In this document: piece after piece, positions 52,954 to 63,088 of the stretch
Layout: each line of letters begins with the position of its first letter
Numbering within the stretch: position 1 is the first letter of the stretch
Assembly: GCA_012839185.1 (NCBI GenBank)
Contig: DUNU01000001.1
Coordinates: forward strand, 1-64,000
DNA length: 64,000 nt
Direction: 5' to 3'
Source: Clostridiales bacterium
GTDB taxonomy: Bacteria > Bacillota > Clostridia > Oscillospirales > Acutalibacteraceae
The notes under the pieces: generated by a model
Told to the model about the DNA's origin: nothing
Seen by the model: the letters and a program-made list of their open reading frames with translations, nothing else
The model's database searches: none
Translations under genes and position numbers: made by a program

Positions 52954-55512
52954 ATGGTATTATTGCTTGTTGACGGGAACTCAATTATGAACCGTGCGTT
53001 CTACGGAATTCGCACACTTACAACAAAAACGGGGCTTAACACCAATGCAGTCTACGGCTTTATGAATATTCTAATACGGAATATTGAAGACTATAAGCCC
53101 GACGCAGTTGCTGTTGCTTTTGACATGAATGCACCGACTTTCAGACATGATATGTTTGAAGGTTATAAAGCGGGTCGTCACGCAACCCCTCCCGAACTTT
53201 TGGAGCAGTTCCCGTATATCAAGGATATTTTGCATGCATTCGGTATAAAAACGGTTGAGATTGAAGGCTACGAGGCGGACGATGTTATAGGTACACTTGC
53301 TAACGCCAATGCCGACAAGAGTTTTATTGTTTCGGGAGACCGCGATACCTTGCAACTTATCAGCGATAAAGCAACTGTTTTATTGCAGACTACAAGAGAC
53401 AGAAAGCCGACAACTTTAGTATATGATGAGGCTGCATTGTTTGAAGAATACGGCTTGACTCCCAACGAAATGATTGAACTTAAAGCATTGATGGGTGATT
53501 CATCCGATAAAATTCCCGGAGTAAAGGGTGTCGGAGAAAAGACAGCACTTGAGCTGATTAAAACCTATCATTCGGTTGATACTGTTTATGAATCACTTGA
53601 CGATATTAAACCCACAATAGCAAAAAAACTGGAAGCGGATAAAGAGAACGCTTATCTTTCAAAAACTCTCGGCACAATCTTCAATGATGTTCCGATTTCC
53701 GTTGATATTGCAGAATATAAAATCAAAGCACCCGATAAGCCCAAATTGCAGGAACTCTTATCTAAATTTGAATTAAATCAACTTTTGTCAAAGTTTAATA
53801 TTGAAAAAATTGAGATTAAATCGGCAGATGTTAAAGAAAAAGATTTTGAACTGAAAATTTGCGATTTTGAAGAATTTGTCGATATTGCCGAAAAACAAAA
53901 TCCACTCTATTTGTATGCCGAATATTCCGATAAAAATATTGTGACGGCATATACTCTTATAGATGATTTTGTCTATAAGCTTGAGAATGATTCTTTTTTG
54001 TCCGAAAATTCGATATTGGATGTTTTGAAAAATGCGGAGAATATTATCACAGACGATTCAAAGGCTCTTTATGCCTATTCTCATGCTTATGACATTGACA
54101 TAAAAGCGAAAATATTTGACATAAAACTTGCTGCTTATTTGATAAGTCCGGATAAGAAATCTTATGACCTTGAGATATTGGCGGATGAATATTCAATAAA
54201 TTATCATAATTGCGATGATTGTGAAGCATTAAAAGTTACTTATTTACCTATATTGTTTGAAAAACTGACGGAAATTCTCAAAGAAAGAGAGCAGGAAAAA
54301 CTTTTATATGAGATAGAAATTCCTCTTGCAAAAGTATTAAGCAGTATGGAACATATAGGTTTTTCCGTAGATGAGCAGGGAATAGTTGATTTTCAATCAC
54401 AGATTGAAGAAGAAATTGATATTCACGTTAAAAAGATATATGAACAGGCGGGCAGAGAATTCAACATCAACAGCCCGAAACAGCTCGGTCAGGTGTTGTT
54501 TGAGGAACTCGGCTTGCCTGCAAAGAAAAAAACGAAGACCGGATATTCGACAAATGCAGATGTTCTGGAAGATTTGGCAGTGATGTATCCGATAGTTGCG
54601 GACATCTTGGAATATCGTACATTGGCAAAACTCAAGTCAACTTATTGTGAAGGCTTATTGAGTAAAATTGGGAAAAACGGTCGTATTTATTCCACCTTTA
54701 ATCAGACCGAAACCCGTACCGGTCGTATTTCCTCAAGCGAACCGAATTTACAGAACATACCCGTTCGTACAAAATTGGGTGCTCAGATGCGAAAGTTCTT
54801 TACTGCGTCAGATGGCTGTGTTTTAGTTGATGCCGACTATTCGCAAATTGAACTTCGTGTGCTTGCGTCAATTGCAAACGATGAAAAAATGATAAACGCC
54901 TTCAAAGAAGGTGTTGATATTCATAAAGTTACCGCTTCCCAGGTTTTTGATATGCCGTTTGACTTCGTTACAAATGAAATGCGTTCAAGAGCAAAGGCGA
55001 TAAATTTCGGTATTGTCTACGGTATGGGAGCATTTACTTTATCGAAAGACATAAAAGTATCGGTAAAAGAAGCAGGAAGATATATCAATAGTTATCTTTC
55101 TCACTATTCCGGTATAAAAAACTATCTCGATAATTGTGTTGAAAATGCAAAAGAAAAGGGTTATGTGACAACATTGTTTAATCGTCGCAGATATTTGCCG
55201 GAACTTAATGACTCAAATGCAATGCAGCGAAAATTCGGCGAACGAGTTGCAAAAAATATGCCGATTCAAGGCACGGCGGCGGACATTATCAAAATCGCAA
55301 TGATAAATGTCTATAATCGTCTGAAAGCGGAAAATCTTGAAGCCCGTCTTATATTGCAAGTCCATGATGAACTTATAGTTGAATCTCCCGAAAATGAGGT
55401 TGAACAGGTGAAAGATATTCTCCGTCAGGAGATGGAAAACGCAGCAAAACTTAAAGTTAATCTTGTTGTTGATGTAAATATCGGCAAAACTTGGTATGAG
55501 TCAAAAGGATAA
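52954..55512 (+). CDS. polA: DNA polymerase I
   Basis: 852 aa. 5'-3' exonuclease domain about 1-290 (LLVDGNSIMNRAFYGI, EGYEADDVIGTLA, GDSSDKIPGVKGVGEKTA). Middle domain about 295-465 has the 3'-5' exonuclease fold but lacks the DxE motif, so proofreading is probably lost, as in other Firmicutes. Polymerase domain: motif A VDADYSQIELRVLA near 627, O-helix RSRAKAINFGIVYG near 677, motif C LQVHDEL near 802. Replaces Okazaki primers and fills repair gaps. Confidence 0.97.
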   Translation: MVLLLVDGNSIMNRAFYGIRTLTTKTGLNTNAVYGFMNILIRNIEDYKPDAVAVAFDMNAPTFRHDMFEGYKAGRHATPPELLEQFPYIKDILHAFGIKTVEIEGYEADDVIGTLANANADKSFIVSGDRDTLQLISDKATVLLQTTRDRKPTTLVYDEAALFEEYGLTPNEMIELKALMGDSSDKIPGVKGVGEKTALELIKTYHSVDTVYESLDDIKPTIAKKLEADKENAYLSKTLGTIFNDVPISVDIAEYKIKAPDKPKLQELLSKFELNQLLSKFNIEKIEIKSADVKEKDFELKICDFEEFVDIAEKQNPLYLYAEYSDKNIVTAYTLIDDFVYKLENDSFLSENSILDVLKNAENIITDDSKALYAYSHAYDIDIKAKIFDIKLAAYLISPDKKSYDLEILADEYSINYHNCDDCEALKVTYLPILFEKLTEILKEREQEKLLYEIEIPLAKVLSSMEHIGFSVDEQGIVDFQSQIEEEIDIHVKKIYEQAGREFNINSPKQLGQVLFEELGLPAKKKTKTGYSTNADVLEDLAVMYPIVADILEYRTLAKLKSTYCEGLLSKIGKNGRIYSTFNQTETRTGRISSSEPNLQNIPVRTKLGAQMRKFFTASDGCVLVDADYSQIELRVLASIANDEKMINAFKEGVDIHKVTASQVFDMPFDFVTNEMRSRAKAINFGIVYGMGAFTLSKDIKVSVKEAGRYINSYLSHYSGIKNYLDNCVENAKEKGYVTTLFNRRRYLPELNDSNAMQRKFGERVAKNMPIQGTAADIIKIAMINVYNRLKAENLEARLILQVHDELIVESPENEVEQVKDILRQEMENAAKLKVNLVVDVNIGKTWYESKG

Positions 55513-55558
55513 TAAAATTTATTGAAATAAATCATTTTTAATAGCAAAGGAGCGTTAT

Positions 55559-57328
55559 ATGTCAACAATAAAAATTCCTAAACATCTCAACCGTTTTGTA
55601 ACATTCTGCAAAGACGGTGATGAGATTCCGAATGAGTTAAGCAGTTTTGTTCCTCAAAAGCCGGATTTGAAGGGTTTTCCCTATCCGCTTCCGTCTGCGA
55701 AATCTGAATACACCTGTTTTGCAAATCAAGGTGATATTGTCTGGTACGGAGCAACAACGGGCCTTACACGTTATGACAAGAATGCAAAAAGAGATGCCGA
55801 CAGAATTATGTATTTCTCTGCCGACAGATATTTATATGACAACAATGTTCTGGCAATATTTGTCGACGGCGATAAGGTCTGGGTAAAGACCGAAACCGGT
55901 GTTGTTTGCATAGAAATGATACCTATGACGGCTGAAGAAAAGGCTCATTATATGACAGAGGAAACAGTAAAATATGTTACCCGTCATGGTATGATTTCCC
56001 ATAAGTATTTAAGGGAAGCAAGAAATCTCGACTCAAAACTTCCTTACGGCGAATGCGACAATGACGGCGGATTTACCGCGGGTCATGCAATTGGCGAAAT
56101 CTATAAATATGCCTATTACAGAAGTGAATACGGAGACAATGATCCGCGTACCGTTAAAGCAAAAAAACTTGCAACGGATTCTGTTGAAGTAGCCCTTCTT
56201 TGTATGAATATTACCGGTCGCGGAAACGGTTTTGCGGCTCGTACTTTCTTAACCCGTGATGAACCGGTGCCGGATGGTTATTTCTTCAAAAAGCAGGGGG
56301 ATAAGGCTTATTGTATCGCCTCTCCCGCAACATTAAGGCGTGGAATTGCCGGTATGGTTATTGACGCATCCACCCCCGTTCCCGACAGACTTGCCCGTCA
56401 TTATCGTGATGAAGGATATTGCGACGATGATATAATTTACAAGGGCGACACCAGCAGCGACGAGATTACCTTGCATTACATGATGATGTTAAATGCTTAT
56501 GATTTTCTTGTCGATGATGACGACGAACTTCGTCAGATAATCGTTGATACAACTCAAAAACTGACTGAGCATATCGTTGATAATGAATATCGTCTTATTG
56601 AATGTGATGGCAAAGCAACCCTTTGGGCAAAATGGCACGAAGAATATTTCACAACTCCCGACGGTTGGGCTGATGCCTGTCTTAATTCCGCTGAACTTCT
56701 GATGTATCTGAAGGTTGCCGAACACATTACCGGTGATGAGCGTTGGATCAAAGAATATGATTATTTGATCAATGAACGTCATTACGATGACTATATGCTT
56801 CTTCATAAAGACCGTTTTTACCATGCATCCTATGTTTTGGGCTGTGATCCTTGCGAAGAAATGATGTATGGTGACAATATGCTTGCCATTATGTCATATT
56901 GGGGACTTCTGCGTCTTGAAAAAGATGAGGCACGTCGAGAGAAATTTATAAAAGGACTTCGCACTTGGGATCATACCTTGCTACGTGAAACAACTCCCGG
57001 ATATTTGTTCCCGTTAAAGAGTGTATATGAAGATATGCCAATTGACAAGGAGGCAACGATTGATTGGTTTATCCGCTTTAATCCCTCCCGTCTTGCAAGC
57101 GGTGTTACATATGACAGAGCTGATGTTCCCATACAGCCCATGCTCAACGGCTACAAACTGACCGGTTGGCTATTAAATCAAGAAGAAAGATTTATTGCAA
57201 AATATGACCGAGATCCCCTCCGCTTTACAAAAGGTGAGAGTGATACAAGAAAAGTTGAGGGAAGTTATGTCTATACAATGGGTTATTGGATAGGCAAATT
57301 TTACGGTATAATTGATGACGAGGAGTAA
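55559..57328 (+). CDS. Unknown protein: propeller-like N-terminus and helical barrel
   Basis: 589 aa, AAGGAG ribosome site, no signal peptide. The N-terminal 120 residues contain two blade-like motifs of the kind seen in two-component regulator propellers (DIVWYGATTGLTRYD, DKVWVKTETGVVCIE). From about 140 the sequence is mainly helical with His/Asp/Glu-rich motifs (TRHGMISHKYL, ECDNDGGFTAGHAIGEIYKYAY, SDEITLHYMMMLNAYDFL, TTPDGWADACLNSAELL) resembling an (alpha/alpha)6 barrel such as that of unsaturated-glycan hydrolases. I do not recognise the family. It ends 4 bp before the GH38 gene and is surely co-transcribed with it, which points to glycan breakdown. Confidence 0.6.
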   Translation: MSTIKIPKHLNRFVTFCKDGDEIPNELSSFVPQKPDLKGFPYPLPSAKSEYTCFANQGDIVWYGATTGLTRYDKNAKRDADRIMYFSADRYLYDNNVLAIFVDGDKVWVKTETGVVCIEMIPMTAEEKAHYMTEETVKYVTRHGMISHKYLREARNLDSKLPYGECDNDGGFTAGHAIGEIYKYAYYRSEYGDNDPRTVKAKKLATDSVEVALLCMNITGRGNGFAARTFLTRDEPVPDGYFFKKQGDKAYCIASPATLRRGIAGMVIDASTPVPDRLARHYRDEGYCDDDIIYKGDTSSDEITLHYMMMLNAYDFLVDDDDELRQIIVDTTQKLTEHIVDNEYRLIECDGKATLWAKWHEEYFTTPDGWADACLNSAELLMYLKVAEHITGDERWIKEYDYLINERHYDDYMLLHKDRFYHASYVLGCDPCEEMMYGDNMLAIMSYWGLLRLEKDEARREKFIKGLRTWDHTLLRETTPGYLFPLKSVYEDMPIDKEATIDWFIRFNPSRLASGVTYDRADVPIQPMLNGYKLTGWLLNQEERFIAKYDRDPLRFTKGESDTRKVEGSYVYTMGYWIGKFYGIIDDEE

Positions 57329-57332
57329 GAAT

Positions 57333-59798
57333 ATGAACAAGATACATTTAATCGGAAATGCTCATTTGGATCCCGTCTGGCTATGGCGTTGGCAAGACGG
57401 TTGCAATGAAGTAATGCAGACATTCCGTTCGGCACTTGACAGACTTAAAGAATATGACTTTTTCGTGTTTACTTGCTCTTCCGCCCGTTATTATAAATGG
57501 GTAGAAGAAAATGATCCCGTCATGTTTGCCGAGATTCAGGATGCTGTTAAACAAGGTCGTTGGATTATTGTAAACGGCTGGTGGGTGCAGCCCGATTGCA
57601 ATATCCCGTCGGGTGAAAGTTTTGCTCGTCAAGCACTCTATAGTCAGACATATTACTACGAAAAATTCGGTAAAATTTGCAAAACCGCATATAATGTCGA
57701 TTCTTTCGGTCATAACGGAAATTTGCCGCAACTTATCCGCAAAAGCGGTATGACAAATTATGTTATGATGCGTCCTTCCGTTCATGAAAACAGCGAAATG
57801 CCGAAAGATGTTTTCTGGTGGGACGGTATTGACGGTACACGTATTCTTACATACCGTATTCTTAACTGTAATTATGCGGTCAACGGCAAAGAAAATCTTG
57901 ATAAAACAATTAAATTTTATGATGAGTATGTAGAAAATCTTAATCACGACATGATGCTTTTCTATGGTGTCGGCAACCACGGCGGCGGCCCTACTCGTGC
58001 TGATATTGAATACTTGAATTCCATTCTTCATCGTGAGGGTAAACCGGAACTTGAGTTTTCCAATCCTGAAAAATTCTTTAGCGAAGTACTGCTTGACGGT
58101 GCGGATTTGCCTGTATGGAGCGATGATTTGCAACATCACGCATCCGGCTGTTATTCTGCCACTTCAATGATAAAACAGCAAAACAGACGAGTTGAAAACT
58201 TGCTTTACGGTGCGGAAGTCTTTGATACCATAGCATCAAAATTCTACGGCTCGGACACAGAGAAAGAACAACTGAAAGAGGCTTGGGAGAAAGTCAGTTT
58301 TAACCAGTTCCATGATATTATGTGCGGTTGTTCCATCATGGAAGCATATGAGGATGCTCGCGATAGTTTCGGTTACGCATCAACCGTTGCACAAAATGTT
58401 ATGAATAAGGCAACTATTAAGATTGCTCGAAATATTGACACTTGGGTTGACGGGGTTAGTGAGCCTTATTCTGAAGTGCGTCACAACAGCGGTCATCCCG
58501 AATTTGCAAAACCTGTTGTAGTATTTAACCCCCTTTCTTATGATGTTTCCGTGCCTGTTCGCGTCTATCAGAAATCTCGTAATGTCAAGGACAGTGAGGG
58601 TAATTTCATATTGCATCAAAATATCCGCTCATCTCGTTCAAATGATTCTCATCAGGATACACTTTTCATTGCCGATATTCCTGCATTTGGCTATAACACA
58701 TATTGGGTTGACGGGCCGGATGAGACTGCAAAAGAGTTCATAAGCGAGATTAAAACTGAAAATCTGACGATTGAAAACAGTTTCATTAAAGCAAGTTTTG
58801 ATAAGAATTCCGGCGGTATAACCGAACTTATCGATAAAATAAGCGGTCATGAATATTGTAAGGGAAAAATTCTTGCCGTGCCGACCATTATCGACGACCA
58901 CGAGACAGATACTTGGGCTCACAATGTTTTCACTTTCCATAACATAAAAGACACCATGAATTGTGAGAGCGTGGAACTTGTTGAACAAGGACCGGTACGT
59001 GCTGTTATTCGTTGCAAGTTTGCCTATAATAAATCTACACTTGTGATTGATTATATTCTTGCAAGCGGTCAGAAAACTTTACGTGCAAAATGTAAGGCAA
59101 TCTGGCATGAAGATTTTACAATTCTCAAGATGCCGTTTGATATCGGTGGCAGTGATGCTATAAATACTTATGCAATTCCCGCCGGTTTTATTAAACGCCC
59201 AACAAACGGGGAGGAAGAACCGGCAGGCAGATACGGTGATATTACTGCAACTGTTGACGGAAAACGTGTCGGTCTTGCGATAGTCAATGATGCCAAATAC
59301 AGTTATGACTGTATTGATACCGAACTTCGTCTGACTTGTTTGAGAAACGTAATTTTTGCCGATCATTATTCCGACAGACCTCCCGCAAATTTTAATTTTA
59401 CCGACGAAGGATTACAGCGGTTTGAATTTGGCATTTATCTTCACGAAGGTGAATGTGAAAATAGCGATGTCGAATATGAATCTCAGATATTCAATATTCG
59501 TCCGACCGTGGTTTTGGAGAGTTTCCATAAGGGAAATCTGCCGCAAAAACAGGGAGTTATCAATATAGACAAAGACAATGTTTGTGTTACTGCATTAAAA
59601 TATGCGGAAGATAACAGCGGTGATCTCATTCTTCGTATGTATGAAACAAAAGGAAAGAATATCACACGTGTAGCGGTTGTGTCGGATATTTTTGATTTCG
59701 GTTTCTATACCGATATCCACGCACATGAATATAAAACTTTCCGAATCGGCAAGGACAGCAGAGTCCTTGACACCAACTTCTTGGAAGGTTTAACCTGA
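57333..59798 (+). CDS. GH38 family alpha-mannosidase (cytoplasmic)
   Basis: 821 aa from ATG 57333 (GAGGAG at the correct distance). Catalytic barrel at the N-terminus: IGNAHLDPVWLWRWQDG (zinc His and Asp), WIIVNGWWVQPDCN, NVDSFGHNGNLPQLI with the nucleophile Asp near 125, and FNQFHDIMCGCS with another zinc-site His. Helical bundle and beta domains follow to about 820, normal for the family. GH38 enzymes remove alpha-mannose from N-glycans or mannans by a retaining mechanism. No signal peptide, so it acts on imported oligosaccharides. Confidence 0.92.
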   Translation: MNKIHLIGNAHLDPVWLWRWQDGCNEVMQTFRSALDRLKEYDFFVFTCSSARYYKWVEENDPVMFAEIQDAVKQGRWIIVNGWWVQPDCNIPSGESFARQALYSQTYYYEKFGKICKTAYNVDSFGHNGNLPQLIRKSGMTNYVMMRPSVHENSEMPKDVFWWDGIDGTRILTYRILNCNYAVNGKENLDKTIKFYDEYVENLNHDMMLFYGVGNHGGGPTRADIEYLNSILHREGKPELEFSNPEKFFSEVLLDGADLPVWSDDLQHHASGCYSATSMIKQQNRRVENLLYGAEVFDTIASKFYGSDTEKEQLKEAWEKVSFNQFHDIMCGCSIMEAYEDARDSFGYASTVAQNVMNKATIKIARNIDTWVDGVSEPYSEVRHNSGHPEFAKPVVVFNPLSYDVSVPVRVYQKSRNVKDSEGNFILHQNIRSSRSNDSHQDTLFIADIPAFGYNTYWVDGPDETAKEFISEIKTENLTIENSFIKASFDKNSGGITELIDKISGHEYCKGKILAVPTIIDDHETDTWAHNVFTFHNIKDTMNCESVELVEQGPVRAVIRCKFAYNKSTLVIDYILASGQKTLRAKCKAIWHEDFTILKMPFDIGGSDAINTYAIPAGFIKRPTNGEEEPAGRYGDITATVDGKRVGLAIVNDAKYSYDCIDTELRLTCLRNVIFADHYSDRPPANFNFTDEGLQRFEFGIYLHEGECENSDVEYESQIFNIRPTVVLESFHKGNLPQKQGVINIDKDNVCVTALKYAEDNSGDLILRMYETKGKNITRVAVVSDIFDFGFYTDIHAHEYKTFRIGKDSRVLDTNFLEGLT

Positions 59799-59808
59799 AT
59801 ATGAAAAT

Positions 59809-60234
59809 ATGAAGACAGTCAGAGAATTAACAGAGGAATACGCAGATATTTTGCATCAAAAAGAATGTGAAATTTTCGGTGCGGACGCGTGGTCAAAATC
59901 TGCATTCTTGTCTTCATTTGAATCCGAATACTGCAAAATCTTCGGAATATTTGCAGATGATGTTTTATCGGGCTACGGCGTGATTTATGATGTTGCGGGG
60001 GAGATTGAGATAGTAAACATAGCGATTTTCCCCGAATATCGTCGCAAGGGGCTCGGAGAAGAACTGCTGAAGTTTATATTGAAAATCCCCGCCGATAAAT
60101 ATGTGTTGCAGGTTCGGGTGTCAAATATTCCCGCAAAAAATTTGTATGAAAAGCATGGATTTGAAAATGTAACGCGAATTAGAGATTTTTATGAAAATCC
60201 GACTGAAGATGCGTTTTTGTTGATAAGGTGTTAA
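59809..60234 (+). CDS. GNAT acetyltransferase, RimI-like
   Basis: 141 aa. GNAT fold with acetyl-CoA motif IAIFPEYRRKGLGEELL near 70 and VRVSNIPAKNLYEKHGFENV near 103, close to RimI, which acetylates the N-terminus of ribosomal protein S18. No good ribosome site; starts 10 bp after the GH38 stop and may rely on coupling. Next gene starts 1 bp after its stop. Confidence 0.8.
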   Translation: MKTVRELTEEYADILHQKECEIFGADAWSKSAFLSSFESEYCKIFGIFADDVLSGYGVIYDVAGEIEIVNIAIFPEYRRKGLGEELLKFILKIPADKYVLQVRVSNIPAKNLYEKHGFENVTRIRDFYENPTEDAFLLIRC

Positions 60235-60235
60235 A

Positions 60236-61012
60236 ATGAAAAAATTACCGTTTGTATTTGCCGGTGCCGTCTTGGCAGGTTTGGGTATTTATTTCTTAGG
60301 TCCTCCTTGGAAGAATGATATTTGTATGATAGGGCACAGGGGCTATTCGGGTGTTCATCAGGATAATACAGCCCTGGCTTTTGCGGCGGCAGCCGAACAT
60401 GGTTTCGGCGGTTGCGAAACGGATGTGCGGATTACAAAAGATGGTCAGTTTGTCTGTAATCACAATGCTGAAGTTAAATTTCATGACGGCACGGAACTTT
60501 TGGTTGCCGAACATAGTCTTGAAGAACTCAAGGCAAAGCCCTTGTTCAATGAACATAACAACGGGGAAGTGCCGTATATTTGCACGTTTGCAGAGTATCT
60601 TGAAATTATGCGGGACAACAACATGATATGTTTTGTGGAATTAAAAGGTGAATTTCCGAAAGACAAAATCAAGGAAATGTTCGAACTTGCCGATGAGATT
60701 TATGATTTGTCCATGGTTGAGTTGCAATCATTTGAAATTGAAAATCTTAAAATGGCTCGTGAACTTTTTCCTCAACTTCGTGTAATGTTGACTTGGGGAC
60801 AGGACAGAGGACCTTACACCGAGGCACTAAACTTAGGTTTTAATATTGATGCAAATATAAATGCTTCAAAACGCTCGATAGTCAAAGATTTTCACAGAAG
60901 AGGACAGACAGTTGGATTCTGGACTTGTAACGATATTTTCAGATTAAGAAAAGCACAGTGGCGTAAGCCCGATTACATAGAAAGCGACTTTTTCGGTCAA
61001 AAAAAGAGGTAA
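60236..61012 (+). CDS. Membrane-anchored glycerophosphodiester phosphodiesterase
   Basis: 258 aa. One N-terminal TM segment (FVFAGAVLAGLGIYFLG), then GDPD domain: HRGYSGVHQDNT near 33, CETDVRITKDGQFVCNHN with Glu, Asp and His metal ligands, FVELKGEF and TVGFWTCND at the end. It splits glycerophosphodiesters into alcohol and glycerol-3-phosphate. The conserved PEN of the usual HRGxxxxxPENT is HQDN here, so the P-E pair is replaced. Anchor suggests action outside the cell on lipid or teichoic-acid-type material. Confidence 0.87.
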   Translation: MKKLPFVFAGAVLAGLGIYFLGPPWKNDICMIGHRGYSGVHQDNTALAFAAAAEHGFGGCETDVRITKDGQFVCNHNAEVKFHDGTELLVAEHSLEELKAKPLFNEHNNGEVPYICTFAEYLEIMRDNNMICFVELKGEFPKDKIKEMFELADEIYDLSMVELQSFEIENLKMARELFPQLRVMLTWGQDRGPYTEALNLGFNIDANINASKRSIVKDFHRRGQTVGFWTCNDIFRLRKAQWRKPDYIESDFFGQKKR

Positions 61013-61016
61013 GAAA

Positions 61017-61616
61017 ATGGAAAAGAAAAAAATTCAACTTCGTCCGATAGTGGTATCAAGCATTATGGGAGCACTTGGTGCGGTTTTTATGTTCATTGAG
61101 TTTTCCGTACCTATTATGCCGGAATTTATCAAATTCGATATTTCCGAACTTCCGGCATTGTTGACAAGTTTTGCCTGCGGTCCTTGGTACGGGGTGTTGG
61201 TATGTCTTATCAAGAATCTGTTGCACTTGTTTGTTACCAAAACAGCGGGAATAGGTGAGTTGTCCAACTTTTTATTAGGCGCTGTTTTCGCATTATTGGC
61301 AGGTTATATTTACAAAGCTAAAAAGACAAGAAAAGTTGCTTTAATTGCATCATTGGTTGCATCTTTCGGTAGTGCGGTTTTCGGGCTGTTTACAAATTAT
61401 TTTCTTATATATCCCATGTTTATGCAGGTTTTGGGTATGCCCGAGGAAGTATTGATGGGTATGTACCAGAAAATCATGCCCTCTGTTGAATCTTTATTGG
61501 CGGCAATCAGCATATTCAATGTTCCGTTTACATTTGTAAAAGGTTTAATAGTTTCAATTATTTGTTTTATCATATATAAACGCTTATCTCCGATCCTCAA
61601 AGGCAAGAAAATATGA
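61017..61616 (+). CDS. ECF transporter S component, RibU-like
   Basis: 199 aa, about six TM helices. The stretch FIKFDISELPALLTSFACGP matches the RibU family (FDISDLPALL-like substrate loop), so riboflavin is the likely substrate. Needs the shared EcfA/A'/T module, not encoded here. No FMN riboswitch is visible ahead of this operon. Overlaps the next gene by 4 bp (ATGA). Confidence 0.85.
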   Translation: MEKKKIQLRPIVVSSIMGALGAVFMFIEFSVPIMPEFIKFDISELPALLTSFACGPWYGVLVCLIKNLLHLFVTKTAGIGELSNFLLGAVFALLAGYIYKAKKTRKVALIASLVASFGSAVFGLFTNYFLIYPMFMQVLGMPEEVLMGMYQKIMPSVESLLAAISIFNVPFTFVKGLIVSIICFIIYKRLSPILKGKKI

Positions 61617-62422
61617 GGAAATCCCTTTTGGTCAGCGACTATGACGGAACTCTTTATAACGACGAGGGTGTTGTTGAACGTCGGGTAATCGAAAAGATAA
61701 AAGAATATAATGACTTGGGCGGATTTTTTGCCGTTTGCACGGGCAGAGCATACCAAGGTTTTCATGCTTTTGATTCGGAATATATAAATGCACCGGTTCT
61801 TTTGGGGAACGGTGCAATGGCATTTGATTATCAAAAAAACGAGGTTGTGTTTTTAGACGGTCTGGGTGAAGAATGTTTTGATTTTATTCGCTTTATTCGC
61901 GATAATTACCCGAAAGTTTCAATTGAAATTTATGCTTTCCAAGAATCATATTGCATAAACCTCAATGAAAGCACCCGCAATCATTTTCGCATTCTTTCCG
62001 CTCCGCTTGAGGAAATAAATGATCCGAGTGAGACAAAACTTCCGATAGTGAAAATTATGCTCGGTTGTGAATTCGGCGAAAGTCCGGAAATTCAGGAAAT
62101 TATAAAAACAAGATTTCCCGAGATTGATTATTTGTCGACGACAGGCAGATGGATCGAAGTGTTAAAAAAAGGTGTCAATAAGGGTAGCGGAATGCTTAAA
62201 CTTGCCGAGATTTTAGGAATAAACGAAAGCGACACATATTCAATCGGCGACGGTTATAATGATGTTGATATGCTCAAAGCCGCAGCATTTTCATTTGTTC
62301 CTGCAAACGGTGGAGAAGAGGCAAAGTCCGCGGCTGATATGGAAGTCCCGTCAAATGATGACGGTGCAGTAATGCACGCTGTGCAACATATTATTGATAA
62401 GCAAAAGGATATTAATGCATAA
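61613..62422 (+). CDS. Cof-type HAD phosphatase
   Basis: 269 aa. HAD motifs: SDYDGTLYND near 8-17 (nucleophile and acid Asp), CTGRAYQG, Lys in KKGVNKGSGM, and SIGDGYNDVDML. C2-type cap between motifs. Such enzymes dephosphorylate sugar phosphates or flavin intermediates. Pairing with a RibU-like gene makes FMN or a riboflavin precursor an attractive substrate, but this is inference. Confidence 0.88.
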   Translation: MRKSLLVSDYDGTLYNDEGVVERRVIEKIKEYNDLGGFFAVCTGRAYQGFHAFDSEYINAPVLLGNGAMAFDYQKNEVVFLDGLGEECFDFIRFIRDNYPKVSIEIYAFQESYCINLNESTRNHFRILSAPLEEINDPSETKLPIVKIMLGCEFGESPEIQEIIKTRFPEIDYLSTTGRWIEVLKKGVNKGSGMLKLAEILGINESDTYSIGDGYNDVDMLKAAAFSFVPANGGEEAKSAADMEVPSNDDGAVMHAVQHIIDKQKDINA

Positions 62423-62443
62423 TTTAAGTTATTATAAATAAAA

Positions 62444-62472
62444 CCACTCTTTGATGAGTGGCTTTGTTTTTA
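62444..62472. terminator. Bidirectional terminator
   Basis: CCACTC (62444-62449) pairs with GAGTGG (62456-62461), with T runs on both strands; serves the polA-side operon and the convergent acetyltransferase gene. Confidence 0.85.
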
Positions 62473-63081
62473 TAAATTGTCGTAGTCGATTTCCAAATCT
62501 TTGAAAAAGTATTTTTTGTCATGTTCGCCGACTTCTCTCATAACTTTGCAGGGGTTTCCGACGGCAACTACATTTGAAGGGATGTCTTTTGTTACAACAC
62601 TGCCTGCACCGATAACTGTATTATCCCCGATTGTAACGCCCGGCATAATTAAGGCACCGGCACCAATCCAGCAATTTTTACCGATGGTTACGGGCATATT
62701 ATATTGATAAGTTTTATAGCGAAGTTCGGCATCTATCGGATGACCTGCGGTTGCAACAACAACATTTGGAGCAAACATTGTATTATCCCCGACATAAATA
62801 TGTGTATCGTCAACCAAGGTTAAATTGAAGTTTGCATAAATATTTTTCCCGAAATGCACATGATGACAGCCGTGATTTGAGTGAAGAGGCGGTTCAATAT
62901 AGCAGTTTTCGCCGATTTCCGCAAACATCTCCTTCATCATTTCTTGTCGTTTTTCCTGTTCAATCGGGCGAGTTTGGTTAAATTCATAGAGTTTATCCAA
63001 ACGAAGAAGTTGCTCTTTCATAATCTCCTCATCACCGGGAAGATAGAGCGTTTTTGCATGCATTTTTTCTTTTTCTGTCAT
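62470..63081 (-). CDS. Maltose/galactoside O-acetyltransferase family
   Basis: 203 aa from ATG 63081 (AGGTGG ahead). Left-handed beta-helix hexapeptide transferase: N-terminal Mac domain (YLPGDEEIMKEQLLRLDKLYEFN), NFNLTLVDDTHIYVGDNTMFAPNVV, catalytic His in TAGHPID, GKNCWIGAGALIMPGVTIGDNTVIGAGSVVTKDIPSN. Transfers acetyl from acetyl-CoA to sugars such as maltose, glucose or galactosides. Gene after the metallophosphoesterase, 7 bp apart. Confidence 0.92.
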   Translation of the reverse strand: MTEKEKMHAKTLYLPGDEEIMKEQLLRLDKLYEFNQTRPIEQEKRQEMMKEMFAEIGENCYIEPPLHSNHGCHHVHFGKNIYANFNLTLVDDTHIYVGDNTMFAPNVVVATAGHPIDAELRYKTYQYNMPVTIGKNCWIGAGALIMPGVTIGDNTVIGAGSVVTKDIPSNVVAVGNPCKVMREVGEHDKKYFFKDLEIDYDNL

Positions 63082-63088
63082 ATTCCAC

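Noticed and set aside
53830-54350. Loss of the proofreading motif in DNA polymerase I
   Set aside because: This is normal for many Firmicutes PolA proteins and not specific to this organism.
61017-61616. FMN riboswitch control of the RibU-like gene
   Set aside because: The gene is internal to an operon with only a 4-bp gap upstream, and no FMN aptamer sequence is seen.
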